This document shows, one piece after another, positions 8,635 through 16,219 of a DNA stretch of 64,000 nucleotides. Source of the DNA: Polynucleobacter sp. AM-26B4 (lineage in GTDB: Bacteria; Pseudomonadota; Gammaproteobacteria; Burkholderiales; Burkholderiaceae). The notes beneath the pieces are model-generated. The model saw only the letters and a program-made list of their open reading frames with translations, did not search any database and was not told where the DNA came from. The stretch spans positions 248,001-312,000 of the forward strand of contig NZ_JACVOT010000001.1 of the NCBI RefSeq assembly GCF_018882285.1, read 5' to 3'. Made by a program: the position numbers and the translations under genes. Each line of letters begins with the position of its first letter. Positions within the stretch are counted from its first letter, which is position 1.

Positions 8635-9163
8635 GACTACCTCTGCCCAATTGGTCACGGCTTGCGCGCCAGTCGTTTTGTAGTCGATGATGAATGATTT
8701 CAAATTGCTCTAGGGCAACTGCTTCACTTTGATCTGCTCTCAATAAGAAGCTATCAAAACCTACTTTTGCCATTTGTAACAGTTGATCAATTAGTACATC
8801 ACCAATCGCTCGTAACTCACCCTGCCAACCCAATCTTTCTCTGAGTATGGCTGCGTGACTGAAACCTCGGCCATCTCTAAAAATAGGGAAATCGACAGCG
8901 ATGATCGACCAAAATTTCAATCCCGCCAGAATCACATCTCGATGAGCAGTCAAATCAGCATCACTGGCAAACCAGACACCTAATTCACCCGCCAAATACT
9001 TGGCCTGAATATCTGCAGACCCTGAATGATCAAGCCAATACTGAAATGGCACCAAATAGGGGCCCGTACCCAAAGGTTCTTGCGTATCCACAGGAAGAAT
9101 TTGCCATTGGTTTTCTGCAAGCTGGGCAACCCCACCCTTCTGATAATGTATGAGCTTAGCCAT
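8624..9163 (-). CDS. DUF934 protein of the sulfate reduction operon
   Basis: A 179-residue protein of the DUF934 family, which is found almost only next to cysI and cysH in proteobacteria. The conserved core DFPIFRDGRGFSHAAILR, then LGWQGELRAIGDVLIDQL, is plain. No enzyme motif is known to me; an accessory role in sulfite reduction is inferred from the constant neighbourhood. The ATG at 9161-9163 (MAKLIHY) has GGAG 9 bases upstream and overlaps the cysI stop by 8 bases; earlier in-frame ATGs lie deeper in cysI. Confidence 0.85.
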   Translation of the reverse strand: MAKLIHYQKGGVAQLAENQWQILPVDTQEPLGTGPYLVPFQYWLDHSGSADIQAKYLAGELGVWFASDADLTAHRDVILAGLKFWSIIAVDFPIFRDGRGFSHAAILRERLGWQGELRAIGDVLIDQLLQMAKVGFDSFLLRADQSEAVALEQFEIIHHRLQNDWRASRDQLGRGSHVK

Positions 9164-10868
9164 TTGCATCTTCTCCAATTTTGTTGTTTTTATCTTTTTT
9201 CTCTTTATTGGCGTAGACCCTGGTTTTAAATGGCTCTACTCCCACGCGACGATAGGTCTGGATGAATGATTCTTCGGGCTCACGCAATTCAATGTAGACC
9301 TGAATCAAGTCACTGATGACATCAGGCATATCACTGGCAAAGAATGAGGGGCCAATCACTTTGCCGATGGCGGCTTGCAGTCCTTGCTCACCACCCAAAG
9401 TAACTTGATACCATTCCTGACCATCTTTATCGACACCCAAAATGCCAATATTGCCAACGTGGTGATGACCGCAAGAATTAATGCACCCTGAAATATTGAG
9501 TGTAATGTCACCAATATCAAATAGATAATCTAAGTCATCAAATCTCTTTTGAATGTCATTCGCAATTGGAATAGATTTGGCATTTGCCAACGAACAGAAA
9601 TCTCCACCAGGGCAGGCAATGATGTCCGTTAGTAAGCCAATATTAGGTAAAGCCAAGCCTAACGATTTGGCTTCTTTCCACAACTCATATAAACGCGTTT
9701 CCTCAACATCTGCCAAGACCAAATTTTGCTCGTGGGTTGAGCGTATCAAACCAAAACTGTATTGATCTGCCAAATTAGAAATTTTGATCATCTGAGATGA
9801 ATCAATATCTCCAGGCGCAACAGTTCCATGGGGTTTTAAAGACAACAAAACACTGGCATAGCCTGAGATTTGATGTTTTTTAACGTTTCTCTCAAGCCAA
9901 CGAGTGAACGATGTTCTCTCTGATTCAGGAGCTTGTAAAACAATCGCGCCCTCATTCAAAGATGGAAGAGTTTTATAAGCGGGCTTAACAAAATACTGAG
10001 CAACTTGATTCCACTCTTCTTGGGTGAAAGCTTGGTGGCCACCCTGCCAAAATTGATACTCTTCATTCACTTGACGAGTGAATTCCTCAACCCCAAGAGC
10101 TTTCAGGAGAATCTTAATTCTGGCTTTATATAAATTATCACGACGTCCATGCAGGTTATAAACACGCAGGACTGCAGATATATAGTTTGGTAACTCTTGC
10201 CAAGGTAAACCATATTGAATAATGGTTCCAATAATGGGTGTACGACCCATTCCACCGCCGACCAAAACATCAGCAACCAACTCACCCTTTTCATTATTTC
10301 TCAAGAAAAGGCCTAAATCATGAGCCGCAACAATCGCACGATCCTCTTTGGAAGAGCTGACTGCAATCTTGAATTTTCTTGGGAGAAAGGCAAACTCTGG
10401 ATGAAGCGTTGACCATTGACGCAATAACTCACAAATCGGTCGAGGATCAACAATTTCATCGGCTGCAACACCAGCGAATGGATCACTGGTGATATTGCGA
10501 ACACAGTTACCAGATGTCTGGATGGCATGCATTTGCACACTGGCCAAATCTGCCAGTATTTCTGGGGTTTCTTCTAGCTTAAGCCAGTTAAATTGGATGT
10601 TTTGACGGGTTGTGAAATGCCCATAGCCACGATCATATTTATCAGCAATCTTGGCAAACATGCGCATTTGTTGACTATTGAACAGACCATACGGGATCGC
10701 AATCCGCAACATGTAGGCATGACGCTGTAAATAAAGTCCATTTTGCAGGCGCAAAGGACGAAACTCTTCTTCAGGAAGCGTGCCTTGCAAACGTCTTTCA
10801 ACTTGACCTCTGAACTGCTTGACGCGATCATCAACAATGCTTTGATCAATGGGGTTGTATTGGTACAT
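9156..10868 (-). CDS. cysI: nitrite/sulfite reductase hemoprotein subunit
   Basis: Six-electron reduction of sulfite to sulfide with siroheme and a [4Fe-4S] cluster. The cluster/siroheme ligands are visible: Cys419 and Cys425 in ACPGGDFC and Cys462 and Cys466 in GCINSCGHH (numbered from the ATG at 10868). The N-terminal siroheme-binding GHFTTRQNIQFNW is also conserved. The length of 570 residues is normal. The start MYQYNPID has GGA 9 bases upstream; an ATG 18 bases earlier touches the fpr stop. Its siroheme environment also resembles nitrite reductases, but the cys context decides for sulfite. There is no CysJ flavoprotein; electrons probably come through Fpr and a ferredoxin encoded elsewhere. 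Confidence 0.92.
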   Translation of the reverse strand: MYQYNPIDQSIVDDRVKQFRGQVERRLQGTLPEEEFRPLRLQNGLYLQRHAYMLRIAIPYGLFNSQQMRMFAKIADKYDRGYGHFTTRQNIQFNWLKLEETPEILADLASVQMHAIQTSGNCVRNITSDPFAGVAADEIVDPRPICELLRQWSTLHPEFAFLPRKFKIAVSSSKEDRAIVAAHDLGLFLRNNEKGELVADVLVGGGMGRTPIIGTIIQYGLPWQELPNYISAVLRVYNLHGRRDNLYKARIKILLKALGVEEFTRQVNEEYQFWQGGHQAFTQEEWNQVAQYFVKPAYKTLPSLNEGAIVLQAPESERTSFTRWLERNVKKHQISGYASVLLSLKPHGTVAPGDIDSSQMIKISNLADQYSFGLIRSTHEQNLVLADVEETRLYELWKEAKSLGLALPNIGLLTDIIACPGGDFCSLANAKSIPIANDIQKRFDDLDYLFDIGDITLNISGCINSCGHHHVGNIGILGVDKDGQEWYQVTLGGEQGLQAAIGKVIGPSFFASDMPDVISDLIQVYIELREPEESFIQTYRRVGVEPFKTRVYANKEKKDKNNKIGEDANG

Positions 10869-10886
10869 GATTATTTTTCCATTCAA

Positions 10887-11663
10887 TCAAGATTCAACGA
10901 ATGCTCGTTCATACACGTAGTCACCTAAGCGACCAAGACTTGGTGAAACCTTGAAGCCTTTGGCATCGAGCATTTCTGAGATCTCTTTGAGCATCGATGG
11001 GCTGCCGCAAATCATGCCGCGATCATTCGCCGGATCCAATGGTGGCAAACCAATGTCTTTGAACAACTGACCATTTTCAATCGCAGTGGTTAAGCGACCC
11101 GTGTGCTTGAATGCTTCTCTTGTGACTGTTGGGTAGTAGATCAATTTCTCACGAACCATCTCACCCAAGAACTCATCATTGGGTAATTCGTTCTTGATGT
11201 AATCTTCATAAGCCAACTCGCTGACCAAACGCACACCATGAATCAACACCACTTTTTCAAAGCGTTCATAAGTGTCAGGATCGCGGATGATGCTCATGAA
11301 TGGCGCTAAACCTGTGCCTGTGCTGAACAAGTACAGATTCTTACCAGGATTCAAATCATCAATCACCAAAGTACCCACAGACTTTTCACTGACCAAAATA
11401 GGATCCCCTACTTTGATATTTTGAAGACGTGATGTCAGTGGGCCGTTTTCAACTTTGATACTTAAGAATTCGAGGTGCTCCTCGTAATTGGCACTCGCCA
11501 CACTGTAAGCTCTTGTCAAAGGCTTTCCATCAACCTCCAAGCCAATCATCAAGAAATGGCCATTGCGAAAGCGCAAGCCTTTATTTCTGGTGGTAGTGAA
11601 ACTAAATAGTGTGTCGTTCCAATGCTTAACGCTCAGGACTGTTTCATTTGAATACTTAGCCAT
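10887..11663 (-). CDS. fpr: ferredoxin--NADP reductase, copy 1 (in cys operon)
   Basis: FAD flavoprotein that passes electrons between NADPH and ferredoxin. The FAD motif RAYSVAS stands at residues 51-57, the NADP-side motif is STGTGLAPFMSIIRD, and the C-terminus has YVYERAFVES. The length of 258 residues is that of bacterial Fpr. It lies between tauE (8 bases before it) and cysI (18 bases after), so it is probably the electron source for CysI. It is about 97% identical at protein level to the gene at 12819-13595: only 8 of 258 residues differ, all in the first 50 or last 14 residues. Confidence 0.93.
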   Translation of the reverse strand: MAKYSNETVLSVKHWNDTLFSFTTTRNKGLRFRNGHFLMIGLEVDGKPLTRAYSVASANYEEHLEFLSIKVENGPLTSRLQNIKVGDPILVSEKSVGTLVIDDLNPGKNLYLFSTGTGLAPFMSIIRDPDTYERFEKVVLIHGVRLVSELAYEDYIKNELPNDEFLGEMVREKLIYYPTVTREAFKHTGRLTTAIENGQLFKDIGLPPLDPANDRGMICGSPSMLKEISEMLDAKGFKVSPSLGRLGDYVYERAFVES

Positions 11664-11671
11664 CTTTTAAG

Positions 11672-12640
11672 TCACACCAAAATTTTGTATAAATTAAACG
11701 CACTTAAAGTTGAAATCAGTAAACCTACTGAAAGCAACAAAAATCTAACGGATAAGCGGCTGGTTAAATAAGCTGCAAAAGGTGCAGCAAATAATCCACC
11801 GAAGACCAAGCCGGCTACTAAAACCCAATGATCAACGCCACCCAATAATAGAAAACTAGTTCCAGTTGCTAACGCCACAAAAAATTCAGCTGTATTGACA
11901 GTTCCGATTGTTTTGCGAGGATTGTTACCCTGACCAATGAGAGATGATGTGACAACTGGTCCCCATCCACCACCGCCTACCGCATCAAGAAAACCGCCAC
12001 TCACCGCAAGCTTTCTTACATGCTTAAGCTCGTGAGATGCTTTTTCTTGTCTTGTCTTAAATGCTTTTCTTAAAATGATGATGCCCATTACTAAAAGATA
12101 TGCAGTAATAAAAGGCTTTAATAATTTCCCATCAATCGATGTTAGAAAAACAACTCCGATTACGCCACCAAGAACGCCAGGAATAACGATTTTTTTAAAT
12201 AAATTTTTGTCTACATTCCCGAATCTAATGTGTGATACACCTGAAAATGCTGTGGTAAATATTTCTGCGACATGAACAGCCCCAGATGCTGCAACAGGTG
12301 ACGCTCCAATTCCCAAAAGAAATGAGTTAGAAGTTATTCCATAGGCCATTCCTAGCGCGCCATCAACAATTTGTGCCGCCAAACCCACACCAACAGCAAG
12401 CCAAAAATATTCCGATGTCAATAAAGCTGCCAATGAAGTAGCAAGAGAATGTCTGACATGATGATCCGCCTGACTGAACCAGTAGCCTAAGAGAGACATT
12501 GCAACTAAAAAGCTAAACAGGACAATACGGCGATCAATACTGAATAAGGCCCCACCCTTTTCAATCGGGGGAAGTCCAATGGCCAGATGCTCTTGATTTT
12601 CTGGCGTATCTGAAATATCTGTATGTCTATTTGTTCGCAT
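11672..12640 (-). CDS. TauE/SafE family membrane exporter
   Basis: An integral membrane protein of 322 residues with about eight membrane segments after a hydrophilic N-terminus of about 45 residues. TauE/SafE features seen are ALGMAYGITSNSFLLGIG and the repeated half GGFLDAVGGGGWGPVVTSSLIGQG. The family exports sulfite or sulfonate-derived anions, or acts on other organosulfur compounds. As the first gene of the cys operon, export of excess sulfite, or sulfate-related transport, is the likely role. The unusually long N-terminal tail carries no motif I recognise. Confidence 0.85.
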   Translation of the reverse strand: MRTNRHTDISDTPENQEHLAIGLPPIEKGGALFSIDRRIVLFSFLVAMSLLGYWFSQADHHVRHSLATSLAALLTSEYFWLAVGVGLAAQIVDGALGMAYGITSNSFLLGIGASPVAASGAVHVAEIFTTAFSGVSHIRFGNVDKNLFKKIVIPGVLGGVIGVVFLTSIDGKLLKPFITAYLLVMGIIILRKAFKTRQEKASHELKHVRKLAVSGGFLDAVGGGGWGPVVTSSLIGQGNNPRKTIGTVNTAEFFVALATGTSFLLLGGVDHWVLVAGLVFGGLFAAPFAAYLTSRLSVRFLLLSVGLLISTLSAFNLYKILV

Positions 12641-12760
12641 AGCCCTAACCCTTTAACTTGAATGGTTAGAACTATATGGAACTTAAGTTATTACGTAAAA
12701 TAATAATTAATTGTTATTCAATTACTTTTAGTAATATAAATAAAGTTATGGTATTAATGC
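12641..12760 (-). promoter_or_regulatory. promoter/operator region of the cys operon with three palindromes
   Basis: A very AT-rich stretch between the fpr-2 terminator and tauE. It holds three short palindromes: AACTTAAGTT (12680-12689), TTACGTAA (12691-12698) and TTACTTTTAGTAA (12722-12734). These are candidate binding sites for a CysB-like LysR regulator or for RNA polymerase contacts. No unequivocal -35/-10 pair could be fixed. Confidence 0.45.
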
Positions 12761-12796
12761 AAAATGCCCTCAATTTGAATCAAATGAGGGCATTTT
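12761..12796 (-). terminator. intrinsic terminator of fpr copy 2
   Basis: A perfect 12-bp stem (AAAATGCCCTCA / TGAGGGCATTTT) around a 12-base AT-rich loop, 22 bases after the fpr-2 stop. The stem ends in T runs on both strands, so it can end the minus-strand fpr-2 transcript and separates it from the tauE-cys operon. Confidence 0.88.
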
Positions 12797-12818
12797 CTCT
12801 AGCTAGAAAAGATAATTT

Positions 12819-13595
12819 TTACTTTTCCACAAACGCTCTTTCGTAAACGTAGTCGCCTAATTGGCCAAGGCTAGGTGAAACCTTGAAACCTTTGGCATCA
12901 AGCATTTCTGAAATCTCTTTGAGCATTGATGGGCTGCCGCAAATCATGCCGCGATCATTCGCCGGATCCAATGGTGGTAAACCAATGTCTTTGAACAACT
13001 GACCATTTTCAATCGCAGTAGTTAAACGACCTGTGTGCTTGAATGCCTCTCTTGTGACTGTTGGGTAGTAGATTAGTTTTTCGCGAACCATCTCACCCAA
13101 GAATTCGTCATTCGGTAATTCGTTCTTGATGTAATCTTCATAAGCCAACTCGCTGACCAAACGCACTCCATGAATCAACACCACTTTTTCAAAGCGTTCA
13201 TAAGTGTCAGGGTCGCGGATGATGCTCATGAATGGAGCTAGGCCTGTGCCTGTGCTGAACAAGTAAAGATTCTTACCAGGATTCAAATCATCAATCACCA
13301 AAGTACCCACAGACTTTTCACTGACCAAAATAGGATCGCCTACTTTGATATTTTGAAGACGTGAAGTTAATGGGCCGTTTTCAACTTTGATACTTAAGAA
13401 CTCGAGATGTTCTTCGTAGTTGGCGCTCGCCACACTGTAGGCTCTCACCAAAGGCTTGCCTTCAACTTCCAAACCAATCATCAAGAAATGACCATTGCGA
13501 AAGCGCAGACTTTTATTTCTGGTGGTGGTGAAGCTAAATAATGTGTCGTTCCAATGCTTAACGCTCAGAACTGTTTCGGTGTTGTAACTGGCCAT
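12819..13595 (-). CDS. fpr: ferredoxin--NADP reductase, copy 2 (free-standing)
   Basis: A second Fpr of the same length (258 residues) as the copy in the cys operon, with the same FAD (RAYSVAS) and NADP motifs. Residues 51-244 are identical to copy 1; differences are at positions 3, 5, 6, 29, 45, 50, 245 and 258. It has its own terminator on the left and a 117-base leader on the right, so it is likely transcribed alone. It may be the housekeeping Fpr for iron-sulfur or oxidative stress needs, with copy 1 dedicated to sulfite reduction; this split is inferred. The leader has a 7-bp inverted repeat (CTAGGTT/AACCTAG, 13607-13635). Confidence 0.93.
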   Translation of the reverse strand: MASYNTETVLSVKHWNDTLFSFTTTRNKSLRFRNGHFLMIGLEVEGKPLVRAYSVASANYEEHLEFLSIKVENGPLTSRLQNIKVGDPILVSEKSVGTLVIDDLNPGKNLYLFSTGTGLAPFMSIIRDPDTYERFEKVVLIHGVRLVSELAYEDYIKNELPNDEFLGEMVREKLIYYPTVTREAFKHTGRLTTAIENGQLFKDIGLPPLDPANDRGMICGSPSMLKEISEMLDAKGFKVSPSLGQLGDYVYERAFVEK

Positions 13596-13712
13596 GGTTT
13601 TATGCTCTAGGTTTCTTGGGATTCTTGTAACCTAGTATTTTAAACGCTTCGGCACGTCTCATCTGAGTTACGTCGCAGATTGACCGAAAGATAAGGCTTT
13701 ATTTGATTTGGA

Positions 13713-14126
13713 TCAGTGCTGGGCTTGCCACGCAGCAATGCCTGCTTTGGCCACTTCAGCATCTTGGCTTGATTTAACACCAGAAACCCCAATCGCCCCA
13801 ATCGTCTGACCTTCATGAACAATGTTCACGCCACCTTCTAACATGCCCTGCAAAACAGGTACTGATAAATAAGCAATGCGCCCACCATTGATCATGTCTT
13901 CGTAGGCTTTGCTTTCTTTTCTGCCCAAAGCTGAAGATCGGGCTTTTTCTTGAGCAATCGAAGCTGAGACAGCCGGACAGTCATCTCTTCTGGTGAAACC
14001 TAATAGATGACCGCCATCATCCACAACCGCAATGGAAACAGCGAATTGATTTTTTTCTGCAAAATCATTCGCTGCTTGCAACAACACATCAACGTCTGCT
14101 TTGGTGAGGTATGGTTTTTGTTTCAT
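13713..14126 (-). CDS. GlcG/HbpS family protein
   Basis: A 137-residue single-domain protein of the GlcG/HbpS (heme-degrading/cofactor) family. The hallmark strand AVSIAVVDDGGHLLGFTR and the segment INGGRIAYLSVPVLQGMLEGG are clear, as is the closing IGAIGVSGVKSSQDAEVAKAGI. The function of these proteins is not settled; glcG sits in the glycolate oxidase operon of E. coli. Here it follows an aminotransferase that may use glyoxylate and lies near a glycolate-oxidase-like FAD enzyme, which fits a 2-hydroxyacid setting. It begins 21 bases after the aminotransferase stop and has no signal peptide. Confidence 0.85.
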   Translation of the reverse strand: MKQKPYLTKADVDVLLQAANDFAEKNQFAVSIAVVDDGGHLLGFTRRDDCPAVSASIAQEKARSSALGRKESKAYEDMINGGRIAYLSVPVLQGMLEGGVNIVHEGQTIGAIGVSGVKSSQDAEVAKAGIAAWQAQH

Positions 14127-14147
14127 GTCTCCTCCATCCCCAATCTT

Positions 14148-15332
14148 TTAAAGCAATAAGTCTTGTGCTGCCACAACTCCACTACCTTTTAACTTGATGC
14201 CAAATGCTTTCATACCCATTTCGCAACCACTCAATGCGCCCAACAAGGCCAACTCATTACAGTCGCCCAAGTGGCCAATGCGGAACATCTTGCCTTTGAC
14301 TTTGCCAAGACCTGTGCCCAATGAAAGGTTGTATCTTTCGTGAATCAATTTTCTTAACTTGTCAGCATCAACACCTTCAGGTGTGACCACACCAGTCAAT
14401 ACAGGTGAGTAAACGGCTGGGTCTTTACATTGAACCTCTAAGCCCCATACTTCAACGGCTGCACGACATGCTTTGGCCAAACGTTGATGACGCGCAAACA
14501 CATTGTCTAGACCTTCAGTCAAAATCATATCCAAGGCTTCATGCAAACCGTACAACAAATTAGTAGACGGTGTGGTTGGCCAGTAGCCAGTTTTATTGGA
14601 CTCTAGAATCTCGTCCCATGCCCAAAATGCTTTTGGTAGTTTTGCTGTTTTATTAGCTTCTAATGCTTTTGGTGACAAAGCATTGAAACCCAAACCTGGT
14701 GGCAACATCAAACCTTTTTGTGAACCACTCACTGTCACATCAACACCCCACTCATCATGGCGGTAATCAGCTGATGCCAAACCTGAAATCGTATCAACCA
14801 TCAATAAAGCAGGATGCTTGGCAGCATCGATGGCTTTTCTAACCGCTGCAATGTTTGAAGTCACACCAGTGGATGTTTCGTTATGAACCACGCACACTGC
14901 TTTGATTTGGTGTGAAGTGTCAGCCTTTAAACGCTCTTCGATCATGGCTGCATCAACACCATAGCGCCAACCCTCTGCACCTGGCTTACCTAAGAATTCT
15001 GTTTTGATGCCCAAACGATCAGCCAACTTTTGCCACAAAGTAGCGAATTGACCAGTTTCATACATCAACACGTGGTCACCGGCTGACAAAGTATTGACCA
15101 AAGCTGCTTCCCATGCACCTGTTCCAGATGATGGGTAAATGATCACAGGATGCTTAGTCTTGAAAATCTTCTGCATGTCCGCCAATAACTTCAGACCCAA
15201 CTGACCAAACTCAGGACCACGGTGGTCGATGGTTTGAAAGCTGATTGCTCTTAATACACGTGCCGGCGCAGGACTTGGGCCTGGGATGTGCAAAAAGTGG
15301 CGTCCAGAGGAATGATTATCAAGTTTTAGCAT
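14148..15332 (-). CDS. alanine/serine--glyoxylate aminotransferase family enzyme
   Basis: A class V PLP-dependent aminotransferase of the AGXT/SGAT family. It begins with the substrate-binding HIPGPSPAPARVLRA, has the cofactor region YPSSGTGAWEAAL and the Schiff-base lysine in SGSQKGLMLPPG, with the PLP aspartate in LMVDTISGLAS. The length of 394 residues is normal. The likely reaction is transfer of an amino group from serine or alanine to glyoxylate; other donors, such as taurine or 2-aminoethylphosphonate, are used by close relatives. The ATG at 15332 has GAG 8 bases upstream; an ATG 12 bases earlier is possible. It is divergent from the gntR regulator with about 200 bases between, and probably under its control. 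Confidence 0.85.
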   Translation of the reverse strand: MLKLDNHSSGRHFLHIPGPSPAPARVLRAISFQTIDHRGPEFGQLGLKLLADMQKIFKTKHPVIIYPSSGTGAWEAALVNTLSAGDHVLMYETGQFATLWQKLADRLGIKTEFLGKPGAEGWRYGVDAAMIEERLKADTSHQIKAVCVVHNETSTGVTSNIAAVRKAIDAAKHPALLMVDTISGLASADYRHDEWGVDVTVSGSQKGLMLPPGLGFNALSPKALEANKTAKLPKAFWAWDEILESNKTGYWPTTPSTNLLYGLHEALDMILTEGLDNVFARHQRLAKACRAAVEVWGLEVQCKDPAVYSPVLTGVVTPEGVDADKLRKLIHERYNLSLGTGLGKVKGKMFRIGHLGDCNELALLGALSGCEMGMKAFGIKLKGSGVVAAQDLLL

Positions 15333-15402
15333 GTTTGGTCTCACTCGGTTTTTTTGTTAGTCGTGATGAAAGTGTAAGTCATTTTTTGAGAAATTGCATT
15401 TT

Positions 15403-15410
15403 TGTATGCA
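15403..15410. promoter_or_regulatory. candidate GntR operator, left copy
   Basis: TTTTTGTATGCAAAAAA contains TGTATGCA with flanking A/T runs. It fits the TnGTnnnACnA-like pattern of FadR-type GntR operators and resembles the second copy 106 bases away. It lies just upstream of the aminotransferase gene. Confidence 0.4.
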
Positions 15411-15508
15411 AAAAATATTGCTCATGACTTTCCCTATAGTGGTAAATACTAGGTAAATAATGGGTTTTTTACCCTTCTTTTTAAAATCCCTATCGGTTAT
15501 ATTAAATG

Positions 15509-15516
15509 TGTATACA
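15509..15516. promoter_or_regulatory. candidate GntR operator, right copy
   Basis: A perfect palindrome TGTATACA followed by an A run, 17 bases before the gntR start codon, where a bound regulator would block its own transcription. It pairs with the similar TGTATGCA at 15403-15410. Confidence 0.45.
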
Positions 15517-15532
15517 AAAATAGGTTTTATTG

Positions 15533-16219
15533 ATGGCATCCGTAATTCAACTAAATTCGCAAAATTTGCACGAAATCACCTTCCAGAAACTGCGCAGCTT
15601 ATTGGTTGAAGGTGCGATTGCCCCTGGCAGCAAATTAAATGAGCGTGAACTGGCCGAGCAACTCAATGTGTCTCGCACTCCAATTCGTGAAGCAATCAGG
15701 CGTTTAGCAGCTGATGGCTTGGTTGAATTGATCGCCAACCGTGGCGCCATTGCTGTTCAATTGAGCAAAGAGGATGTGATCAATACATTTGATGTGATTG
15801 CCAATCTTGAGGGTTTCTCTGGAGAGTTGGCAGCTCAAAACATCACAGATGCTGCCCTGTCAGAACTTGAAGCCATGCATTATGAAATGATGGCCTCTTA
15901 TGCTCGCCGTGATTTATCGAGCTACTACAGATTAAATTTAAAAATACATAACGCTATCAACACAGCAGCAGCCAACCCTGTCTTGAGTCAATTGTTTGTT
16001 CAAGTCAATGCGCGCATTGAGGCTTTGCGCTTTCGCTCAAACCAAGATGAAGTGAAATGGGAAAAAGCTGTGGGTGAACACCAAGAAATGATTGATGCAC
16101 TCAAAGCGCGAGACGGTGCGCGCATGAAGCGAGTCATGATGAATCACGTGATGAATAAACGTGATGTGGTGATTCAGTTGATGGATTCAGAAAACTTATC
16201 TCACTCAGTAAAAGCATGA
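15533..16219 (+). CDS. GntR family regulator (FadR-like, FCD domain)
   Basis: A transcription factor of 228 residues. The N-terminal winged helix shows the standard GntR core (NERELAEQLNVSRTPIREAIRRL), and the helical C-terminal half with HNAINTAAANPVL and late histidines is an FCD ligand-binding domain, usually specific for small organic acids. The ATG at 15533 was chosen over a TTG one codon earlier. It overlaps the following FAD oxidase gene by four bases (ATGA), so it probably heads and regulates that operon and the divergent aminotransferase gene. The effector is unknown. Confidence 0.9.
   Translation: MASVIQLNSQNLHEITFQKLRSLLVEGAIAPGSKLNERELAEQLNVSRTPIREAIRRLAADGLVELIANRGAIAVQLSKEDVINTFDVIANLEGFSGELAAQNITDAALSELEAMHYEMMASYARRDLSSYYRLNLKIHNAINTAAANPVLSQLFVQVNARIEALRFRSNQDEVKWEKAVGEHQEMIDALKARDGARMKRVMMNHVMNKRDVVIQLMDSENLSHSVKA

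Noticed and set aside
10887-13595. Possible assembly duplication of fpr
   Set aside because: The two copies differ by several residues and many silent bases, and are separated by an unrelated gene and a terminator, so a simple assembly error is unlikely.
15357-15539. A 60-residue minus-strand reading frame in the gntR/aminotransferase gap
   Set aside because: It covers the promoter and operator-like region, lacks a ribosome site and has a composition unlike protein.
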